Source of the DNA: Anaeramoeba flamelloides
Taxonomy: Eukaryota > Metamonada > Anaeramoebidae
Direction of reading: 5' to 3'
Assembly: GCA_027625915.1 (NCBI GenBank)
Contig: JANTQA010000032.1
Span: 11,098,001 to 11,162,000, forward strand
DNA: 64,000 nt
Part shown: in pieces, positions 56,789 to 64,000 of the stretch
Numbering within the stretch: position 1 is the stretch's first letter
Layout: each line of letters opens with the position of its first letter
Position numbers and translations under genes: made by a program
The notes under the pieces: generated by a model
Told to the model about the DNA's origin: nothing
The model's database searches: none
What the model saw: only the letters and a program-made list of their open reading frames with translations

Positions 56789-57109
56789 TACAGTCCTGTG
56801 TCTTTTTAAGGCACAGGAAAAATCAAGAAATAAGGCACAAAAAAATCCCATTAAGGCACAAAATCAAAGTGGTCAAAATAAGGCACAATTTTTCTATGTA
56901 AATTTCCAAGATTACTCATAAGGTAATATTCTATATATATATATATATATATTGAAGAAAACACTCAAACTAACTCTGTAATTATTGGGTGAAATTATAT
57001 CTTGAAATTAGGAAAGTGCCTTAAATCAAAAATTTGTGCCTTAAAGTGAACAAAATTTTGTGCCTTCTATGTTGATTTTTCCTGTGCCTTAAAATGACAC
57101 AGGACTGTA
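56789..57109. mobile_element. Family C MITE, copy 2
   Basis: TA-flanked; ends CAGTCCTGTGTCTTTTTAAG and TTAAAATGACACAGGACTG. Highly similar to 33582-33923, including GGTCAAAATAAGGCACAAT and the internal TA tract (56933-56952), which is shorter here. AAGGCAC/GTGCCTT words recur in both halves. Confidence 0.9.
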
Positions 57110-57278
57110 ATAATCCAGATTTAAAAAGGAAATTAAATGTACTACATATTTATGGCCTAATTTCCATCTATTATTTTTAAATTTAAAGAAAATTGAGAAA
57201 TTAAATTCAAATAAAAGAAAATATGAAGAAAATTAGAATGTTTTTTAAAAAAAAATATAAAAAAATTAGTGTTTTATG

Positions 57279-57915
57279 AAGTGGGTACATTTTACCATTT
57301 TGAAAAATTTTAGTTGTAACAACCTTACTGAAAAAAATATTCTTTGAGATTGTCATTGGATATTGAAACTTTGAAGCCAAAATACCCTTCACTACTCTTC
57401 TTGTGTTAAGAAAGCTAACCCAAAGAAAATCAGAGTCGAATCTTTAATTTTTCAATGTTTTGATAGATTTTTTTTTTTTGATTAAATTTTTAGTTTTATT
57501 AAATTATGTTTTGGATCTAGAAATGTGTTTATGCGAATGAGTGAAATTAGTCCAAGAATAAATCAAAAAACATACCCAAAAGTGTGTATTTGAAACAAAT
57601 ATTTTCTTTTAGATGACCAAACACGAAAGATTCCCTTTACAAGGATAAGTTTTTTGAAATTAAAAAAGAAAAAAAAATCGATCAAAGTCTATTTTCGAAG
57701 ATTTTTTTTCTTTATCTTCTTAATTTTTATGAATACAAACAATTTATTACCTTGAATTTTTCACACCATTACTATTTATTATAATTTTACCAAACATTTG
57801 AAAACAAATTTGCTTTCAAAATTTTATTTTCAAATATTTTCATCAAACCAAAAAAAAACAAAGAAAACTATTTCAAAAATTAAAATAAATGGGTTAAATT
57901 CTTGGAATTAAAAAA
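57279..57915. mobile_element. Family F DNA transposon, copy 3, left half
   Basis: Starts AAGTGGGTACATTTTACC, as in the other two copies, and follows them to a TTCAAAAATTAAAATAAATG stretch, then stops. The right half is missing. Confidence 0.75.
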
Positions 57916-57999
57916 CATTTAAGGGAGTAGTCATTTTTGAAAAATAAATGAAATCTTTTCAAGATCTTGAAATTTTTTTTTGTAATTTGTGTTTTGACT

Positions 58000-58200
58000 T
58001 ACAGTCAGTTCCACTTTTAAGGCACAAACTTTCAACGAAATTTAAGGCACAAAAAAAATCTCAAATTAAAGCACAATATTCAGATTCTAGTAAAATAAAT
58101 TGTAAAATAAAAAATTACAAATTTTGTGCCTTAATTTGAGAATTTTTTTGTGCCTTAAATTTCGTTGGAAGTTTGTACCTTAAAAGTGGAACTGGCTGTA
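58000..58200. mobile_element. Family B fold-back MITE, copy 4
   Basis: TACAGTCAGTTCCACTTTTA at the left and TAAAAGTGGAACTGGCTGTA at the right; AAGGCACAAACTTTCAACG and its complement are intact in both arms. One of the best-kept copies. Confidence 0.9.
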
Positions 58201-60466
58201 TTTTGAAGAGTTTCTTGATTATTATTATTGGTAGGAAAGTTTTTAATGGTTTTTTATAATTATGGGAGGAAAAATCAAAAAGATTATTTTGTGATTGTTA
58301 GTATTTTATTACTTAAATTGTTGAAAATTCAAAATCTTGAAATCATCAATACTAAATATTTTTAAAATTTTGTTCGAACCCCAATTTTAACACAAAAAGT
58401 TAAGTGGAAATTTTTTTCTTCATAAAATAAGTTTCAAAAGTCTAATTGATCTCTTAATTGTTTTTTTTTCAAAATCCTTATCAAAATTTCCTAGTATATC
58501 ATCCAAACCACCCAAACACATTCTAACATACTATAATCTACCCTAACATACCTTAACAAACCACTAAAGGATGTTTAAAATGCCCACAACCAATACATTT
58601 CAATATAATTAACTATTTTGAATAAACTGTGAATTTTATCAAATTTGAAATTTAATAATTTCCTCCCACTAAGTTCTGAAATAGTCCAGTAAAAAAATCC
58701 ACTTAATTTCAAAAAAATTCCAAAAATTATTTTAAAATTGAAAAAATATAATTATTTGATTCAAAGAACAGATTTTATCAATTTTATCAATTTTTTTGAA
58801 TTGAAAAAAAAAAGAAAGTGAAAAAAACCAAACGATCAAATCAAAAATTCTACCAAAATAATTTTTTAAAAACCTGTAAATTTTCAGTGAATTTTTAAAT
58901 AAATACTTTTAATTTGAATGTTTTAAATCAATAATTAGCAATTCAAAATTAATTTTTTCAGTGGGTTATTAATAGTATAAAGATTAAACATATTAATAAA
59001 CTTTTATATCATTTCTCAATTTTTTAAATATTTTCAAATGTATTAAAAGAATTCAAATTAATAATTCTTCGAAAAAAATAATAATATATTCCAGATAACT
59101 GATTTAAATAATAAAAATTAAATGTTTATACTCTTAATATTTGAAATTGAAAATTTCTAAACTATTAAATTTTAAAAAATTTAATAAAAGTATAAAAAAT
59201 GATTAAAAATATATTTTTTAGATCTTCAATTTTCAATAGTTAGATTAATTTTTATCCTATTTTTAAAATAAGATTAAAGTTTCAAGGTTATTTGTATACA
59301 AGACTCTCAGAAATTACAATAAGTGAGATTTCTTCAAAATAAAAATCTTTTGAGAATTTTTCCTTTTTAAAATTGGCCCAGAAACTCAAACAAAAAAGAT
59401 CAGATCCTTTTAACTGTAAATTAATTGATGAAAATGAAATTTTTGAAAAAAAAAAAAGAATTCAATTCAATACTATGAAAAAATAAAATCGAAAAAAGTT
59501 ACATAAAACTACAGCTTCAATTATCATTTCAGCCTTGTTAATTGACTTTTCTCAAAACATAATCGACATTCCAGTTCTTAAAAATCTTGAGGTGATTGTA
59601 TTTATTGTTGTTAATAGTACTACAATTTTTAAAAGTCTCTAGTCTAGAAAAAACCGTCTATTTTGGGGTAAAGAATTTTAAATGGATGTGACAATGAATT
59701 TTCGTTAAACTCAACTTTAGGATATTTTTTTGAAGAAATAATAACTAATAGTTTTGAAAACACTCTTATCATCTAAAAAAAACTCAAACACAGAAAAAAA
59801 TAACTAATGGAAATAATGAATGTCCTAGGTTTTTTTTACTTTTTGAAATTAACCGACAATTTCTTGGATTTTGGAATTATTACAAAAATTAAAAAAAACC
59901 TAACGGAAAATCTTAAAAAAAAATTTTATTTTTCAATTTAAAAGAACAAATAATCCTTTCCTAGTCAAAAAAAATGATTCCCTATTTGAAAGATTTCATC
60001 AGATTTAAAATACTTTTAAAATATAATAAAATGACTTCTTATCTGTGAAGAAAAAAGTTTTCAAATTTTTTACTATTAAATCAAAAAAATCTTAATAGAA
60101 CCTTGGATTTTCCCACTTAAATTAGTAAAAATCATAAAAAATAATATTTGATCAAAGATTTTTTATTAACTAATAATGTTTATTATAATTGAAGTTATTA
60201 AAAAGTGTAAAATTTGTGAATAATTAATTTATTTTGGAAAAAAAAATTGATGATCGAGTTCTCTAAGTTGATAATTGAAGTTACATACAGGGCTTTAATT
60301 ACATCATTTTGTAATAAATTAATCTGTTACATATGAAAAATAATACGAATAAGATTTATTAGTCTTTTAATGACAATGTTTGCAATTGAAATTCAAAGTA
60401 TTTCGGGTTTTTATCAAGGTTTGGTGACTGTTAAATCTCACAAATTTTTATTCTGCGAGATTTAAG
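58201..60466. other. Intergenic with family I copy 3 and LINE-like modules
   Basis: Positions about 58660-59440 follow the same word order as 60760-61520 (family I). A C-rich, T-poor stretch at about 58498-58565 has repeated CCTAACATAC/CTAACATACC words. At 59820-59910 are modules like the LINE 3' region (GTCCTAGGTTTTTTTT, AAAAAACCTAACGG). Positions 60287-60375 resemble 61600-61690. No gene seen. Confidence 0.5.
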
Positions 60467-61690
60467 GGACTAGTAAACATAAAAAAATCTTCAAGTAAAT
60501 TTAATAGCAAATTTAAAAAAAATTACCATATCTTGAAATTGAAAAATAAAGTAAAAATCTGATAACTACAAGACAGAACTTACTTTTAATGCTATTTTCA
60601 GAAATTAATTATTGTTTTTAAAAGACTGATCCATTTTTCTCATTTTAGAAAAGCCGGAAATTCAACATATTTCTGGATTATTTTAAAAAAAATATTTTCT
60701 TTGAAAGAAGATTGAAATCTTATTGCCTGCAAAGGAAGTGTACAAAAATACACGTTAAAAATAAAACCACTAGTTCTATAATAACTAAGTTTAAAAATCT
60801 ACTTAATCTCAAAAAAAAAAAAAAAGACAATAATTATTTTAAACTTGTAAAAAATATAATTTTTTGATTCAAAGAACATACCAAATCTATTTTTTCTCGG
60901 GATTAAATGAAAAAATCTGATAAAAAAAACCAAACAATCAAATTAAAAATTCTCCCGAAATACTTTTTTAAAACCTTGAAAATTCAACTTATTATCTAAA
61001 GAAATACTTTTTAATTTGATTATTTATAATCAATAATTAATAACCCAATCTTAATTATTTCAGTAAGTCATTAACATCCCAAGTATTAAAATTTATCAAA
61101 TAGGCTTTACAATTATTTTTCAATTTTTTAAAGATTTTTCAACAAACAAAAGAATTCAAATACATGTTTCCAATAATAAAAAAATAATAGATATTATCAA
61201 ATAACTGATTTTAATACAAACATTTCCTTGTTTATCCATTCTCTTGATTTTTGAAAAATTATATTGACTAAGTCTTTTAAATTTCAAGAAATCTAAGAAA
61301 TATTTTTGAATAAAATAAATGTTTAAATTTTTTAGATCTTCAAGGATACAATATTTGATTTATTTTTATTGTATTTTTAAATAAGATTAAAGTTTCAAGG
61401 GTTACTTGTTCATAAAGACTCTCAGAAATTACTAAAAGTGATATTTCTTCAAAATTAAATTTATTAGCAAATTTTTATTTTTCTAGTTTGATCCAAAAAC
61501 CCAACAAAAAAGGATCAGATCTTTTGACTGAAAATTTCATTGGAAAAAATGAAATCTTTTAAAATGATTATTCATTTCTCAAAAGTTGACAAATGAAGTT
61601 TCTTATTGGATTTAATTGTATCCTTTTGTAAATAATTACTCTATTACCTTTGGGAAAAAAAATAAATAAGAGTTACTAGTCCCTTAAGGA
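60467..61690. mobile_element. Family I DNA transposon (piggyBac-like ends), copy 2
   Basis: Left end TTTAAGGGACTAGTAA, right end TTACTAGTCCCTTAA: the same terminal words as family H MITEs. The interior matches 13400-14530. No transposase is visible. Family H probably derives from it or a relative by internal deletion. Confidence 0.7.
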
Positions 61691-62244
61691 TTACAATCCC
61701 TGAAATTTGAAAAAAGATTGTCTTGTGTACGGTGTAGTGAGTTGTCGATTTGGTTCTTAGCTGATCGATTTCATGCTTGGTATGGATTAAAATACTGGTT
61801 CAAAATGGCAATTTTTGACGATTTATTTTTTTTATTTCCGAAATCCGAATTGAAGAGTGTAAGATTAATAGATTGGTAGGTGTTTAAGAATAAATATTGG
61901 TTTTTGGGTTTTAGAAAAGAATCTTGATTTATGTTTTTGTCAATTAACCAAATGAAAAAATCAAATTTTTTAGAAGCTCCCAATAAAACCAAAGTTAATT
62001 AAAAAATTCAATCAACAACCTACAAATCACCTTTTTTTATAACTTAAGTTCCAGCCAATGAACCTTACGTCTTCAATTCCAATTTCGGAAATAAAAAAAA
62101 AATTGTCAAAAATTGACATTTTGAACCACTATTAAAATCCATACCAAGTACAAGATCGATCAGCTAAGAACCAAATTAATAAGTCGTCACTACAAACGAC
62201 ACAAGATAATCCTTTTTCAAATTTCTGGGATTGTAATCCTTAAG
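61683..62244. mobile_element. Family J fold-back element (piggyBac-like)
   Basis: About 180 bp at each end are inverted copies: CTTAAGGATTACAATCCC onward at the left (GGTTCTTAGCTGATCGAT, ATTTCCGAAAT) and the reverse at the right. TTAA sits at each boundary, and the left TTAA is shared with the right end of the family I copy. The 73-codon frame inside (61771-61992) is not supported as a gene. Confidence 0.8.
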
Positions 62245-63738
62245 AAGGATAAAAAAAATTTTTTTACTACTTTTTCCAGGCTCGTTTCTGTGATATTAAA
62301 AAATGAAAAAGAAAGTTGACAAAAATCGACTTTTTGTTGAATTATAAACATAGTACTTAAAGTAAGTATTTTGGGATTTACAAATAAAAATAAAAAAAAA
62401 TAAAAAGATTTAAATAAGAAAAAAAATAATTTGAGGCAAGAAAGATTACGTTGACTGACCCAAAATTGTGTCTTTACTTGCCAACACATGAACCAACTTT
62501 TTGAATTGACCAACAACTTTTAATCATAATCTTCATCTTTGAGATCTTGAAGGTGATGTTGTTCAAGTTTCAAATTTTGTCTCTTTGATGATGCGTCATG
62601 CAAAAATTGTCTCTTGTTTGTGTTCTTGTATTTTTTGTACCATTTTGAAGCTGTAATAATCACTATAGACGCAATATTCTTTGAAACATCAAAAGCAGAC
62701 CCAAAGTAAAGAAGAATTGTAAGTAAATATATTAAAAAAATTAATCATTTGGGTATTTTTTTAATTTTTTGAATTTTGTTAATAATTGGTTGTTATCCTT
62801 TGTTGTTGAGTTTTGGTTTATAATTTGAGAAGGGAACGTCATTAAAAAAAAAAATTTCTTTGACTGAAAATTTGTTTTGTTTTCTTTTCTTTTTTCTTCT
62901 TTAGATCTAAAATTGAAACAATTTTTTTCTTCTTGGTGTTGGTAATAATTTTGGAAGAACGCTTAGTGTGAACATTTGAAGGTTCGTTCGAGAATTTTTC
63001 TTATTCAAGAGGTTGTGAAAATATTTGGAAGGAATAATCTTCTCAAAAAAATATTTGACTAAACTTTGGGAAAGCTTGAGGATCGATGACAAAGTTTTTG
63101 TTTTTTGGTAAATTTTTTGAATAGCTTTTTGGTAAATTTTTGGGAAACACATTTGAAAGCAAAATCTGTGTGCTCTGGGAAATTATTTTGCCAACATTTG
63201 GAAAGCTTCAGGATCGATAAAAATTTTTTTGGTAGAAGGCTTGAGTTGATGAAACTTTTTTTGAGAAACATTTTTAAAAACCTTTTTGAATTTAGAAAGT
63301 TCAAAGGAGTGCTGTACAGAAAATGTTTGGGTTCTTTTAGAATATTTTTAGATCTGAAAGTACCATTCTCAGATTCCTTTTTCTTTTTTATTTTTTTTCT
63401 CTTCTTCATTTTTTCTTAAATAACAAATTGGTTGGTGTTCAATTCAAGCAATTTAATCCCATTCGAAATTTGGAATGGATAAAAGTTTCAAAAAATGATT
63501 AAAATACTTTTGAATTTTATCCTTTGTCATAATTTTTTTGGATATGTAATTTAACTGTTTTTTTTTTTTCTATTGAGTGAAATTGGCTGAATGGTTTTAA
63601 AATTATTTTTGAAAAAATAATTGTATTAGATACAAGTTGAATGGAGTTTAATTGGTGAAATGTAATTCAACAGAGACCGCGATTTTTGTAGTGAGTCTAT
63701 TCATTTTTTTTATTATTTTTTTTTTTCTTTTCCAAATA
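62245..63738. other. Region between family J and the TBC gene
   Basis: Less AT-rich than most spacers, with a possible coding exon at 62520-62735. Between about 62900 and 63420 the word GGAAAGCTT(G/C)AGGATCGAT occurs twice (about 63070 and 63200), with other TTGGTAAATTTTT repeats, so open frames on both strands there are probably products of a degenerate tandem repeat. Confidence 0.4.
62520..62735 (-). CDS. Possible terminal exon of an unknown membrane protein
   Basis: The minus strand is open for about 70 codons and ends at TAA. It reads a hydrophobic stretch (LIFLIYLLTILLYFGSAFDV), then ASKWYKKYKNTNKRQFLHDA and an acidic end with LEQHHLQDLKDEDYD. Codon use is more varied than in random open frames of this AT-rich DNA. 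No ATG begins it in frame, and candidate acceptors (TTTCAAAG near 62683, ATTACAG near 62650) would shorten it. Upstream exons were not found, so this may be a gene fragment or chance. Confidence 0.3.
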   Translation of the reverse strand, partial: LIYLLTILLYFGSAFDVSKNIASIVIITASKWYKKYKNTNKRQFLHDASSKRQNLKLEQHHLQDLKDEDYD

Positions 63739-64000
63739 ATGTCTCTTGAAAACGCATCGAAAGAATACGATTCAATTTTTCAAAGTGATTTTGATCATGT
63801 GCAACTCAGATCGAAAATCAATAGTCACAAATATAAGCCAAAACATATCAGATCTATTGTATGGCGTGTCTTGTTGGGTGTTTTAGGAGACGATCCAAGC
63901 CCCCAAGAATTTGTCAAAAAGGCAACAGAAACAAGAGAAAGGTATGCCTCTTTAAAAAAAAAAATTTTGGTTGATCCCCAGCAGCAAGATCGTGAGGAAA
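63739..64000 (+). CDS. TBC-domain Rab-GAP, N-terminal part (runs off window)
   Basis: The open frame begins MSLENASKEYDSIFQSDFD and continues for 87 codons to the window edge. HIRSIVWRVLLGVLGDD is the entry motif of TBC domains (R-S-x-x-W-x-x-L-L-G), followed by ATETRERYASLKKKILVDPQ. This matches TBC proteins of the TBC1D5 kind, where the first helix is followed by R-x-x-Y-x-x-L-x-x-x-x-x-x-D/N-P. TBC proteins stimulate GTP hydrolysis by Rab GTPases in membrane traffic. The catalytic Arg and Gln fingers would lie beyond the window. A GTATGCC...CCCAG pair inside could mimic a tiny intron, but removing it would delete the conserved Tyr and DP, so no splicing is assumed. T-rich sequence precedes the ATG. 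Confidence 0.8.
   Translation, partial: MSLENASKEYDSIFQSDFDHVQLRSKINSHKYKPKHIRSIVWRVLLGVLGDDPSPQEFVKKATETRERYASLKKKILVDPQQQDREE

Noticed and set aside
63059-63419. Overlapping open frames of 104-116 codons on both strands
   Set aside because: They arise from a degenerate repeat (GGAAAGCTT(G/C)AGGATCGAT occurs twice); neither frame shows a domain.
63940-63982. Mini-intron (GTATGC...CCCCAG) in the TBC gene
   Set aside because: Splicing would remove the conserved Tyr and the DP pair expected in the TBC N-terminal region; the unspliced frame fits the family.
1-64000. CRISPR arrays, bacterial operons, or retrovirus-like and Polinton-like elements
   Set aside because: No spaced direct repeats, no polycistronic bacterial layout, and no capsid, integrase or envelope-like reading frames were seen.

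Overview
This window looks like nuclear DNA from an AT-rich, repeat-laden protist. By eye about four fifths of the bases are A or T. Genes have spliceosomal GT-AG introns, proteins carry Lys/Asn/Gln-rich low-complexity tracts, and the standard genetic code fits: tryptophans in the readable genes I checked are TGG, and the five best genes all end in TAA. The lineage cannot be fixed from sequence alone; a free-living amoeboid or flagellate protist is a reasonable guess (Anaeramoeba-like by general feel, low confidence). I see no bacterial operons, CRISPR arrays or intact retrovirus-like elements.

Six genes can be named or placed in a family, and one more is a convincing but unnamed spliced gene. 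In order: an EMAP-like (EML) WD40 protein (4219-5841, minus); two exons of a C2-domain protein (8798-9207, minus) too short to show as long ORFs; a 5S rRNA gene (14809-14929) whose 3' end is one arm of a perfect 39-bp palindrome; an unrecognised spliced helical protein (20217-21518, plus); a full CLASP microtubule-rescue protein with a 2.86-kb intron (26670-33027, plus); a full NUF2 kinetochore gene of four exons with a 2.88-kb intron (34554-39109, plus); a multipass membrane protein with a histidine-rich loop (45975-48161, plus); the histone-fold protein CENP-S/MHF1 with a long lysine-rich tail (50360-51109, plus); and the start of a TBC-domain Rab-GAP running off the right edge (63739-64000). 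A possible terminal exon lies at 62520-62735, minus. Four of the named products (EML, CLASP, NUF2, CENP-S) act in mitotic spindle or kinetochore biology, and CLASP and NUF2 are neighbours on the same strand.

The space between genes is largely a graveyard of short DNA transposons. At least nine families can be defined by comparing copies inside the window. Families A, B and C have TA-flanked CAGT ends (Tc1/mariner-like). Families H, I and J have TTAA-flanked ends (piggyBac-like). Families D and E are related ~530-bp elements. F (~1.2 kb) and G (long inverted ends) are further families, and O has an 8-bp target duplication (hAT-like). Two decayed LINE copies of one family are also present. Several insertions are nested and can be ordered in time: F in G, C in G, and O in LINE 2. 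The two large introns (CLASP, NUF2) and the NUF2 5' flank also carry these repeats, so gene structure here has been inflated by transposon insertion.

No clearly new multi-gene system is evident. The most unusual items are the 5S-end palindrome, the His-rich membrane protein, the lysine-tailed CENP-S, the single-propeller EML, and the nested and inverted transposon structures.
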